Of a DNA stretch of 64,000 nucleotides, positions 11,668 to 24,200 are shown one piece after another. Source of the DNA: Sabellastarte sp. h YS-2021 (taxonomy: Eukaryota; Annelida; Polychaeta; Sabellida; Sabellidae); assembly GCA_964017235.1 (NCBI GenBank), contig OZ024927.1, positions 58,861,832 to 58,925,831 of the forward strand. Reading direction: 5' to 3'. The stretch's first letter is position 1, and each line of letters starts with the position of its first letter. Under the pieces are notes generated by a model, which saw only the letters and a program-made list of their open reading frames with translations, did no database searches and was not told the origin of the DNA. The translations under genes were made by a program, and so were the position numbers.

Positions 11668-14260
11668 ATACAGCCTCAGCTGGCTGGCTCAGGATAGGCT
11701 GATATTTTCTCAGCAAAGGCAGGTTTAAGGTTGTAAACCATATTGTGTCCCACAGGAGTCGCCACTTGAATGAATTTTAGTAGTGTGTTCCTTCAGAAAT
11801 GCATATCTAGTCTAATTCAGGGAGTGTAGGTGGCGAGGATGTCATAAAATGCCAGATCAGTCAAAACCACCTCTTAAAGTTGATCAATCTTGCTGAAATT
11901 TTCACAGAAAACTCAGTTTATATCAAAGAATGAATTTGTATTGGTCTGGTCCACTCGAGGGCCATATTGGGAATTTCATTTCCGGGGTGTTGGGGGGCCC
12001 CTGGCCTCCCCTCATTTGGGGAATGTCAGGTATATCACAATATTGCCAGTCTGAAGCCCCTATTTAATTTCATGCTTGTTTCAACAATAAAGGGGGATAT
12101 TTTAGGCACATTTGGAGCATTACATGTCTGAACAGAAAATATTTAACCCGAATAATGCTGTTAAAATGGTCCAAAATAGATGTAAATCAGCCCAAACCAG
12201 TACTAAATATTGCTCTGTAACCATGAAACTTGGCCCAAAAATCACCTGCCACCCACTGAATCCGATTGCACAGGTTTCAGGATTACATCTGGTGTACCAG
12301 TGATGTCATATGTGTGAAATAGGGTCCAGGAAGCCGAAAATACAGCCTCAGCTGGCTGGCTCAGGATAGGCTGATATTTTCTCAGTAAAGGCAGGTTTAA
12401 GGTTGTAAACCATATTGTGTCCCACAGGAGTCGCCACTTGAATGAATTTTAGTAGTGTGTTCCTTCAGAAATGCATATCTAGTCTAAAGTGCAGGTTCAG
12501 GGAGTGTAGGTGGCGAGGATGTCATAAAATGCCAGATCAGTCAAAACCACCTTTTAAAGTTGATCAATCTTGCTGAACTTTTCACAGAAAACTCAGTTTA
12601 TATCAAAGAATGAATTTGTATTGGTCTGGTCCACTCGAGGGCCATATTAGGAATTTCATTTCCGGGGTGTGGGGGGGCCCCTGGCCTCCCCTCATTTGGG
12701 GAATGTCAGGTATATCACAATATTGCCAGTCTGAAGCCCCTATTTAATTTCATGCTTGTTTCAACAATAAAGGGGGATATTTTAGGCACATTTGGAGCAT
12801 TACATGTCTGAACAGAAAATATTTAACCCGAATAATGCTGTTAAAATGGTCCAAAATAGATGTAAATCAGCCGAAACCAGTACTAAATATTGCTCTGTAA
12901 CCATGAAACTTGGCCCAAAAATCACCTGCCACCCACTGAATCCGATTACACAGGTTTCAGGATTACATCTGGTGTACCAGTGATGTCATATGTGTGAAAT
13001 AGGGTCCAGGAAGCCGAAAATACAGCCTCAGCTGGCTGGCTCAGGATAGGCTGATATTTTCTCAGTAAAGGCAGGTTTAAGGTTGTAAACCATATTGTGT
13101 CCCACAGGAGTCGCCACTTGAATGAATTTTAGTAGTGTGTTCCTTCAGAAATGCATATCTAGTCCAAAGTGCAGGTTCAGGGAGTGTAGGTGGCGAGGAT
13201 GTCATAAAATGCCAGATCAGTCAAAACCACCTTTTAAAGTTGATCAATCTTGCTGAACTTTTCACAGAAAACTCAGTTTATATCAAAGAATGAATTTGTA
13301 TTGGTCTGGTCCACTCGAGGGCCATATTGGGAATTTCATTTCCGGGGTGTTGGGGGGCCCCTGGCCTCCCCTCATTTGGGGAATGTCAGGTATATCACAA
13401 TATTGCCAGTCTGAAGCCCCTATTTAATTTCATGCTTGTTTCAACAATAAAGGGGGATATTTTAGGCACATTTGGAGCATTACATGTCTGAACAGAAAAT
13501 ATTTAACCCGAATAATGCTGTTAAAATGGTCCAAAATAGATGTAAATCAGCCGAAACCAGTACTAAATATTGCTCTGTAACCATGAAACTTGGCCCAAAA
13601 ATCACCTGCCACCCACTGAATCCGATTACACAGGTTTCAGGATTACATCTGGTGTACCAGTGATGTCATATGTGTGAAATAGGGTCCAGGAAGCCGAAAA
13701 TACAGCCTCAGCTGGCTGGCTCAGGATAGGCTGATATTTTCTCAGTAAAGGCAGGTTTAAGGTTGTAAACCATATTGTGTCCCACAGGAGTCGCCACTTG
13801 AATGAATTTTAGTAGTGTGTTCCTTCAGAAATGCATATCTAGTCCAAAGTGCAGGTTCAGGGAGTGTAGGTGGCGAGGATGTCATAAAATGCCAGATCAG
13901 TCAAAACCACCTTTTAAAGTTGATCAATCTTGCTGAACTTTTCACAGAAAACTCAGTTTATATCAAAGAATGAATTTGTATTGGTCTGGTCCACTCGAGG
14001 GCCATATTGGGAATTTCATTTCCGGGGTGTTGGGGGGCCCCTGGCCTCCCCTCATTTGGGGAATGTCAGGTATATCACAATATTGCCAGTCTGAAGCCCC
14101 TATTTAATTTCATGCTTGTTTCAACAATAAAGGGGGATATTTTAGGCACATTTGGAGCATTACATGTCTGAACAGAAAATATTTAACCCGAATAATGCTG
14201 TTAAAATGGTCCAAAATAGATGTAAATCAGCCCAAACCAGTACTAAATATTGCTCTGTAA

Positions 14261-14379
14261 GCATCCAATTTGGCCAAGAAATCACCTGGCACATGCTAAG
14301 TCTGATAGCACAGGTTTCAGGATTACATCTGGTGTACCAGTGGTGTCATTGGTGTAATATGGGGTCCAGGTAGGTGATA
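14261..14379. repeat. Divergent segment of B-type monomer, copy 5 (chimeric monomer)
   Basis: The B segment is present, but the upstream half lacks the poly-G expansion and instead has AACTTTTCAC, ATTGGGAATT and TGTTGGGGGG, as in the monomer before it. The monomer is a recombinant with its breakpoint between the G-tract (about 14028) and 14261. Confidence 0.8.
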
Positions 14380-16292
14380 ATACAGCCTCAGCTGGCTGGC
14401 TCAGGATAGGCTGATATTTTCTCAGCAAAGGCAGGTTTAAGGTTGTAAACCATATTGTGTCCCACAGGAGTCGCCACTTGAATGAATTTTAGTAGTGTGT
14501 TCCTTCAGAAATGCATATCTAGTCTAATTCAGGGAGTGTAGGTGGCGAGGATGTCATAAAATGCCAGATCAGTCAAAACCACCTCTTAAAGTTGATCAAT
14601 CTTGCTGAAATTTTCACAGAAAACTCAGTTTATATCAAAGAATGAATTTGTATTGGTCTGGTCCACTCGAGGGCCATATTGGGAATTTCATTTCCGGGGT
14701 GTTGGGGGGCCCCTGGCCTCCCCTCATTTGGGGAATGTCAGGTATATCACAATATTGCCAGTCTGAAGCCCCTATTTAATTTCATGCTTGTTTCAACAAT
14801 AAAGGGGGATATTTTAGGCACATTTGGAGCATTACATGTCTGAACAGAAAATATTTAACCCGAATAATGCTGTTAAAATGGTCCAAAATAGATGTAAATC
14901 AGCCCAAACCAGTACTAAATATTGCTCTGTAACCATGAAACTTGGCCCAAAAATCACCTGCCACCCACTGAATCCGATTGCACAGGTTTCAGGATTACAT
15001 CTGGTGTACCAGTGATGTCATATGTGTGAAATAGGGTCCAGGAAGCCGAAAATACAGCCTCAGCTGGCTGGCTCAGGATAGGCTGATATTTTCTCAGTAA
15101 AGGCAGGTTTAAGGTTGTAAACCATATTGTGTCCCACAGGAGTCGCCACTTGAATGAATTTTAGTAGTGTGTTCCTTCAGAAATGCATATCTAGTCTAAA
15201 GTGCAGGTTCAGGGAGTGTAGGTGGCGAGGATGTCATAAAATGCCAGATCAGTCAAAACCACCTTTTAAAGTTGATCAATCTTGCTGAACTTTTCACAGA
15301 AAACTCAGTTTATATCAAAGAATGAATTTGTATTGGTCTGGTCCACTCGAGGGCCATATTAGGAATTTCATTTCCGGGGTGTGGGGGGGCCCCTGGCCTC
15401 CCCTCATTTGGGGAATGTCAGGTATATCACAATATTGCCAGTCTGAAGCCCCTATTTAATTTCATGCTTGTTTCAACAATAAAGGGGGATATTTTAGGCA
15501 CATTTGGAGCATTACATGTCTGAACAGAAAATATTTAACCCGAATAATGCTGTTAAAATGGTCCAAAATAGATGTAAATCAGCCGAAACCAGTACTAAAT
15601 ATTGCTCTGTAACCATGAAACTTGGCCCAAAAATCACCTGCCACCCACTGAATCCGATTACACAGGTTTCAGGATTACATCTGGTGTACCAGTGATGTCA
15701 TATGTGTGAAATAGGGTCCAGGAAGCCGAAAATACAGCCTCAGCTGGCTGGCTCAGGATAGGCTGATATTTTCTCAGTAAAGGCAGGTTTAAGGTTGTAA
15801 ACCATATTGTGTCCCACAGGAGTCGCCACTTGAATGAATTTTAGTAGTGTGTTCCTTCAGAAATGCATATCTAGTCCAAAGTGCAGGTTCAGGGAGTGTA
15901 GGTGGCGAGGATGTCATAAAATGCCAGATCAGTCAAAACCACCTTTTAAAGTTGATCAATCTTGCTGAACTTTTCACAGAAAACTCAGTTTATATCAAAG
16001 AATGAATTTGTATTGGTCTGGTCCACTCGAGGGCCATATTGGGAATTTCATTTCCGGGGTGTTGGGGGGCCCCTGGCCTCCCCTCATTTGGGGAATGTCA
16101 GGTATATCACAATATTGCCAGTCTGAAGCCCCTATTTAATTTCATGCTTGTTTCAACAATAAAGGGGGATATTTTAGGCACATTTGGAGCATTACATGTC
16201 TGAACAGAAAATATTTAACCCGAATAATGCTGTTAAAATGGTCCAAAATAGATGTAAATCAGCCCAAACCAGTACTAAATATTGCTCTGTAA

Positions 16293-16411
16293 GCATCCAA
16301 TTTGGCCAAGAAATCACCTGGCACATGCTAAGTCTGATAGCACAGGTTTCAGGATTACATCTGGTGTACCAGTGGTGTCATTGGTGTAATATGGGGTCCA
16401 GGTAGGTGATA
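16293..16411. repeat. Divergent segment of B-type monomer, copy 6 (chimeric monomer)
   Basis: Same recombinant structure as copy 5, 2,032 bp downstream. It shows that the chimera arose once and was then duplicated as part of a trimer. Confidence 0.8.
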
Positions 16412-18215
16412 ATACAGCCTCAGCTGGCTGGCTCAGGATAGGCTGATATTTTCTCAGCAAAGGCAGGTTTAAGGTTGTAAACCATATTGTGTCCCACAGG
16501 AGTCGCCACTTGAATGAATTTTAGTAGTGTGTTCCTTCAGAAATGCATATCTAGTCTAATTCAGGGAGTGTAGGTGGCGAGGATGTCATAAAATGCCAGA
16601 TCAGTCAAAACCACCTCTTAAAGTTGATCAATCTTGCTGAAATTTTCACAGAAAACTCAGTTTATATCAAAGAATGAATTTGTATTGGTCTGGTCCACTC
16701 GAGGGCCATATTGGGAATTTCATTTCCGGGGTGTTGGGGGGCCCCTGGCCTCCCCTCATTTGGGGAATGTCAGGTATATCACAATATTGCCAGTCTGAAG
16801 CCCCTATTTAATTTCATGCTTGTTTCAACAATAAAGGGGGATATTTTAGGCACATTTGGAGCATTACATGTCTGAACAGAAAATATTTAACCCGAATAAT
16901 GCTGTTAAAATGGTCCAAAATAGATGTAAATCAGCCCAAACCAGTACTAAATATTGCTCTGTAACCATGAAACTTGGCCCAAAAATCACCTGCCACCCAC
17001 TGAATCCGATTGCACAGGTTTCAGGATTACATCTGGTGTACCAGTGATGTCATATGTGTGAAATAGGGTCCAGGAAGCCGAAAATACAGCCTCAGCTGGC
17101 TGGCTCAGGATAGGCTGATATTTTCTCAGTAAAGGCAGGTTTAAGGTTGTAAACCATATTGTGTCCCACAGGAGTCGCCACTTGAATGAATTTTAGTAGT
17201 GTGTTCCTTCAGAAATGCATATCTAGTCTAAAGTGCAGGTTCAGGGAGTGTAGGTGGCGAGGATGTCATAAAATGCCAGATCAGTCAAAACCACCTTTTA
17301 AAGTTGATCAATCTTGCTGAACTTTTCACAGAAAACTCAGTTTATATCAAAGAATGAATTTGTATTGGTCTGGTCCACTCGAGGGCCATATTAGGAATTT
17401 CATTTCCGGGGTGTGGGGGGGCCCCTGGCCTCCCCTCATTTGGGGAATGTCAGGTATATCACAATATTGCCAGTCTGAAGCCCCTATTTAATTTCATGCT
17501 TGTTTCAACAATAAAGGGGGATATTTTAGGCACATTTGGAGCATTACATGTCTGAACAGAAAATATTTAACCCGAATAATGCTGTTAAAATGGTCCAAAA
17601 TAGATGTAAATCAGCCGAAACCAGTACTAAATATTGCTCTGTAACCATGAAACTTGGCCCAAAAATCACCTGCCACCCACTGAATCCGATTACACAGGTT
17701 TCAGGATTACATCTGGTGTACCAGTGATGTCATATGTGTGAAATAGGGTCCAGGAAGCCGAAAATACAGCCTCAGCTGGCTGGCTCAGGATAGGCTGATA
17801 TTTTCTCAGTAAAGGCAGGTTTAAGGTTGTAAACCATATTGTGTCCCACAGGAGTCGCCACTTGAATGAATTTTAGTAGTGTGTTCCTTCAGAAATGCAT
17901 ATCTAGTCCAAAGTGCAGGTTCAGGGAGTGTAGGTGGCGAGGATGTCATAAAATGCCAGATCAGTCAAAACCACCTTTTAAAGTTGATCAATCTTGCTGA
18001 ACTTTTCACAGAAAACTCAGTTTATATCAAAGAATGAATTTGTATTGGTCTGGTCCACTCGAGGGCCATATTGGGAATTTCATTTCCGGGGTGTTGGGGG
18101 GCCCCTGGCCTCCCCTCATTTGGGGAATGTCAGGTATATCACAATATTGCCAGTCTGAAGCCCCTATTTAATTTCATGCTTGTTTCAACAATAAAGGGGG
18201 ATATTTTAGGCACAT

Positions 18216-21200
18216 TTGGAGCATTACATGTCTGAACAGAAAATATTTAACCCGAATAATGCTGTTAAAATGGTCCAAAATAGATGTAAATCAGCCGAAA
18301 CCAGTACTAAATATTGCTCTGTAACCATGAAACTTGGCCCAAAAATCACCTGCCACCCACTGAATCCGATTACACAGGTTTCAGGATTACATCTGGTGTA
18401 CCAGTGATGTCATATGTGTGAAATAGGGTCCAGGAAGCCGAAAATACAGCCTCAGCTGGCTGGCTCAGGATAGGCTGATATTTTCTCAGTAAAGGCAGGT
18501 TTAAGGTTGTAAACCATATTGTGTCCCACAGGAGTCGCCACTTGAATGAATTTTAGTAGTGTGTTCCTTCAGAAATGCATATCTAGTCCAAAGTGCAGGT
18601 TCAGGGAGTGTAGGTGGCGAGGATGTCATAAAATGCCAGATCAGTCAAAACCACCTTTTAAAGTTGATCAATCTTGCTGAACTTTTCACAGAAAACTCAG
18701 TTTATATCAAAGAATGAATTTGTATTGGTCTGGTCCACTCGAGGGCCATATTGGGAATTTCATTTCCGGGGTGTTGGGGGGCCCCTGGCCTCCCCTCATT
18801 TGGGGAATGTCAGGTATATCACAATATTGCCAGTCTGAAGCCCCTATTTAATTTCATGCTTGTTTCAACAATAAAGGGGGATATTTTAGGCACATTTGGA
18901 GCATTACATGTCTGAACAGAAAATATTTAACCCGAATAATGCTGTTAAAATGGTCCAAAATAGATGTAAATCAGCCCAAACCAGTACTAAATATTGCTCT
19001 GTAACCATGAAACTTGGCCCAAAAATCACCTGCCACCCACTGAATCCGATTGCACAGGTTTCAGGATTACATCTGGTGTACCAATGATGTCATATGTGTG
19101 AAATAGGGTCCAGGAAGCCGAAAATACAGCCTCAGCTGGCTGGCTCAGGATAGGCTGATATTTTCTCAGTAAAGGCAGGTTTAAGGTTGTAAACCATATT
19201 GTGTCCCACAGGAGTCGCCACTTGAATGAATTTTAGTAGTGTGTTCCTTCAGAAATGCATATCTAGTCCAAAGTGTAGGTTCAGGGAGTGTAGGTGGCGA
19301 GGATGTCATAAAATGCCAGATCAGTCAAAACCACCTTTTAAAGTTGATCAATCTTGCTGAACTTTTCACAGAAAACTCAGTTTATATCAAAGAATGAATT
19401 TGTATTGGTCTGGTCCACTCGAGGGCCATATTGGGAATTTCATTTCCGGGGTGTTGGGGGGCCCCTGGCCTCCCCTCATTTGGGGAATGTCAGGTATATC
19501 ACAATATTGCCAGTCTGAAGCCCCTATTTAATTTCATGCTTGTTTCAACAATAAAGGGGGATATTTTAGGCACATTTGGAGCATTACATGTCTGAACAGA
19601 AAATATTTAACCCGAATAATGCTGTTAAAATGGTCCAAAATAGATGTAAATCAGCCCAAACCAGTACTAAATATTGCTCTGTAACCATGAAACTTGGCCC
19701 AAAAATCACCTGCCACCCACTGAATCCGATTGCACAGGTTTCAGGATTACATCTGGTGTACCAGTGATGTCATATGTGTGAAATAGGGTCCAGGAAGCCG
19801 AAAATACAGCCTCAGCTGGCTGGCTCAGGATAGGCTGATATTTTCTCAGTAAAGGCAGGTTTAAGGTTGTAAACCATATTGTGTCCCACAGGAGTCGCCA
19901 CTTGAATGAATTTTAGTAGTGTGTTCCTTCAGAAATGCATATCTAGTCCAAAGTGCAGGTTCAGGGAGTGTAGGTGGCGAGGATGTCATAAAATGCCAGA
20001 TCAGTCAAAACCACCTTTTAATGTTGATCAATCTTGCTGAAATTTTCACAGAAAACTCAGTTTATATCAAAGAATGAATTTGTATTGGTCTGGTCCACTC
20101 GAGGGCCATATTGGGAATTTCATTTCCGGGGTGTGGGGGGGCCCTGGCCTCCCCTCATTTGGGGAATGTCAGGTATATCACAATATTGCCAGTCTGAAGC
20201 CCCTATTTAATTTCATGCTTGTTTCAACAATAAAGGGGGATATTTTAGGCACATTTGGAGCATTACATGTCTGAACAGAAAATATTTAACCCGAATAATG
20301 CTGTTAAAATGGTCCAAAATAGATGTAAATCAGCCCAAACCAGTACTAAATATTGCTCTGTAACCATGAAACTTGGCCCAAAAATCACCTGCCACCCACT
20401 GAATCCGATTGCACAGGTTTCAGGATTACATCTGGTGTACCAGTGATGTCATATGTGTGAAATAGGGTCCAGGAAGCCGAAAATACAGCCTCAGCTGGCT
20501 GGCTCAGGATAGGCTGATATTTTCTCAGTAAAGGCAGGTTTAAGGTTGTAAACCATATTGTGTCCCACAGGAGTCGCCACTTGAATGAATTTTAGTAGTG
20601 TGTTCCTTCAGAAATGCATATCTAGTCCAAAGTGCAGGTTCAGTGAGTGTAGGTGGCGAGGATGTCATAAAATGCCAGATCAGTCAAAACCACCTTTTAA
20701 AGTTGATCAATCTTGCTGAACTTTTCACAGAAAACTCAGTTTATATCAAAGAATGAATTTGTATTGGTCTGGTCCACTCGAGGGCCATATTGGGAATTTC
20801 ATTTCCGGGGTGTTGGGGGGCCCCTGGCCTCCCCTCATTTGGGGAATGTCAGGTATATCACAATATTGCCAGTCTGAAGCCCCTATTTAATTTCATGCTT
20901 GTTTCAACAATAAAGGGGGATATTTTAGGCACATTTGGAGCATTACATGTCTGAACAGAAAATATTTAACCCGAATAATGCTGTTAAAATGGTCCAAAAT
21001 AGATGTAAATCAGCCCAAACCAGTACTAAATATTGCTCTGTAACCATGAAACTTGGCCCAAAAATCACCTGCCACCCACTGAATCCGATTGCACAGGTTT
21101 CAGGATTACATCTGGTGTACCAGTGATGTCATATGTGTGAAATAGGGTCCAGGAAGCCGAAAATACAGCCTCAGCTGGCTGGCTCAGGATAGGCTGATAT

Positions 21201-24200
21201 TTTCTCAGTAAAGGCAGGTTTAAGGTTGTAAACCATATTGTGTCCCACAGGAGTCGCCACTTGAATGAATTTTAGTAGTGTGTTCCTTCAGAAATGCATA
21301 TCTAGTCCAAAGTGCAGGTTCAGGGAGTGTAGGTGGCGAGGATGTCATAAAATGCCAGATCAGTCAAAACCACCTTTTAAAGTTGATCAATCTTGCTGAA
21401 CTTTTCACAGAAAACTCAGTTTATATCAAAGAATGAATTTGTATTGGTCTGGTCCACTCGAGGGCCATATTGGGAATTTCATTTCCGGGGTGTTGGGGGG
21501 CCCCTGGCCTCCCCTCATTTGGGGAATGTCAGGTATATCACAATATTGCCAGTCTGAAGCCCCTATTTAATTTCATGCTTGTTTCAACAATAAAGGGGGA
21601 TATTTTAGGCACATTTGGAGCATTACATGTCTGAACAGAAAATATTTAACCCGAATAATGCTGTTAAAATGGTCCAAAATAGATGTAAATCAGCCCAAAC
21701 CAGTACTAAATATTGCTCTGTAACCATGAAACTTGGCCCAAAAATCACCTGCCACCCACTGAATCCGATTGCACAGGTTTCAGGATTACATCTGGTGTAC
21801 CAGTGATGTCATATGTGTGAAATAGGGTCCAGGAAGCCGAAAATACAGCCTCAGCTGGCTGGCTCAGGATAGGCTGATATTTTCTCAGTAAAGGCAGGTT
21901 TAAGGTTGTAAACCATATTGTGTCCCACAGGAGTCGCCACTTGAATGAATTTTAGTAGTGTGTTCCTTCAGAAATGCATATCTAGTCTAAAGTGCAGGTT
22001 CAGGGAGTGTAGGTGGCGAGGATGTCATAAAATGCCAGATCAGTCAAAACCACCTTTTAAAGTTGATCAATCTTGCTGAACTTTTCACAGAAAACTCAGT
22101 TTATATCAAAGAATGAATTTGTATTGGTCTGGTCCACTCGAGGGCCATATTAGGAATTTCATTTCCGGGGTGTGGGGGGGCCCCTGGCCTCCCCTCATTT
22201 GGGGAATGTCAGGTATATCACAATATTGCCAGTCTGAAGCCCCTATTTAATTTCATGCTTGTTTCAACAATAAAGGGGGATATTTTAGGCACATTTGGAG
22301 CATTACATGTCTGAACAGAAAATATTTAACCCGAATAATGCTGTTAAAATGGTCCAAAATAGATGTAAATCAGCCCAAACCAGTACTAAATATTGCTCTG
22401 TAACCATGAAACTTGGCCCAAAAATCACCTGCCACCCACTGAATCCGATTGCACAGGTTTCAGGATTACATCTGGTGTACCAGTGATGTCATATGTGTGA
22501 AATAGGGTCCAGGAAGCCGAAAATACAGCCTCAGCTGGCTGGCTCAGGATAGGCTGATATTTTCTCAGTAAAGGCAGGTTTAAGGTTGTAAACCATATTG
22601 TGTCCCACAGGAGTCGCCACTTGAATGAATTTTAGTAGTGTGTTCCTTCAGAAATGCATATCTAGTCCAAAGTGCAGGTTCAGGGAGTGTAGGTGGCGAG
22701 GATGTCATAAAATGCCAGATCAGTCAAAACCACCTTTTAAAGTCGATCAATCTTGCTGAACTTTTCACAGAAAACTCAGTTTATATCAAAGAATGAATTT
22801 GTATTGGTCTGGTCCACTCGAGGGCCATATTGGGAATTTCATTTCCGGGGTGTTGGGGGGCCCCTGGCCTCCCCTCATTTGGGGAATGTCAGGTATATCA
22901 CAATATTGCCAGTCTGAAGCCCCTATTTAATTTCATGCTTGTTTCAACAATAAAGGGGGATATTTTAGGCACATTTGGAGCATTACATGTCTGAACAGAA
23001 AATATTTAACCCGAATAATGCTGTTAAAATGGTCCAAAATAGATGTAAATCAGCCCAAACCAGTACTAAATATTGCTCTGTAACCATGAAACTTGGCCCA
23101 AAAATCACCTGCCACCCACTGAATCCGATTGCACAGGTTTCAGGATTACATCTGGTGTACCAGTGATGTCATATGTGTGAAATAGGGTCCAGGAAGCCGA
23201 AAATACAGCCTCAGCTGGCTGGCTCAGGATAGGCTGATATTTTCTCAGTAAAGGCAGGTTTAAGGTTGTAAACCATATTGTGTCCCACAGGAGTCGCCAC
23301 TTGAATGAATTTTAGTAGTGTGTTCCTTCAGAAATGCATATCTAGTCCAAAGTGCAGGTTCAGGGAGTGTAGGTGGCGAGGATGTCATAAAATGCCAGAT
23401 CAGTCAAAACCACCTTTTAAAGTTGATCAATCTTGCTGAACTTTTCACAGAAAACTCAGTTTATATCAAAGAATGAATTTGTATTGGTCTGGTCCACTCG
23501 AGGGCCATATTGGGAATTTCATTTCCGGGGTGTTGGGGGGCCCCTGGCCTCCCCTCATTTGGGGAATGTCAGGTATATCACAATATTGCCAGTCTGAAGC
23601 CCCTATTTAATTTCATGCTTGTTTCAACAATAAAGGGGGATATTTTAGGCACATTTGGAGCATTACATGTCTGAACAGAAAATATTTAACCCGAATAATG
23701 CTGTTAAAATGGTCCAAAATAGATGTAAATCAGCCCAAACCAGTACTAAATATTGCTCTGTAACCATGAAACTTGGCCCAAAAATCACCTGCCACCCACT
23801 GAATCCGATTGCACAGGTTTCAGGATTACATCTGGTGTACCAGTGATGTCATATGTGTGAAATAGGGTCCAGGAAGCCGAAAATACAGCCTCAGCTGGCT
23901 GGCTCAGGATAGGCTGATATTTTCTCAGTAAAGGCAGGTTTAAGGTTGTAAACCATATTGTGTCCCACAGGAGTCGCCACTTGAATGAATTTTAGTAGTG
24001 TGTTCCTTCAGAAATGCATATCTAGTCTAAAGTGCAGGTTCAGGGAGTGTAGGTGGCGAGGATGTCATAAAATGCCAGATCAGTCAAAACCACCTTTTAA
24101 AGTTGATCAATCTTGCTGAACTTTTCACAGAAAACTCAGTTTATATCAAAGAATGAATTTGTATTGGTCTGGTCCACTCGAGGGCCATATTAGGAATTTC

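Larger units (their letters stand above)
3897..18215. repeat. Higher-order repeat block with B-type monomers (2.73-kb tetramer and 2.03-kb trimer)
   Basis: Subtype markers recur in blocks larger than one monomer. The order CTGCTACCC monomer, B monomer, 672-bp follower, then AGCCGAAACC monomer occupies 3897-6627 (2,731 bp), 8004-10734 (2,731 bp) and 10735-13471 (2,737 bp). A shortened dimer lies at 6628-8003 (1,376 bp). Two trimers lacking the first monomer follow at 14152-16183 and 16184-18215 (2,032 bp each). Length differences between the tetramers come from poly-G length alone. This nested pattern is the expected product of unequal crossover between misaligned copies. Confidence 0.85.

Noticed and set aside
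20074..20274. 66- and 61-residue frames across the G-rich tract (20074, 36393, 37088, 38448, 39808, 50066, 52103 and others)
   Set aside because: They exist only where a one-base change in the G/C tract or a C-to-T marker opens the frame; they overlap the other chance frame and show no coding signal.
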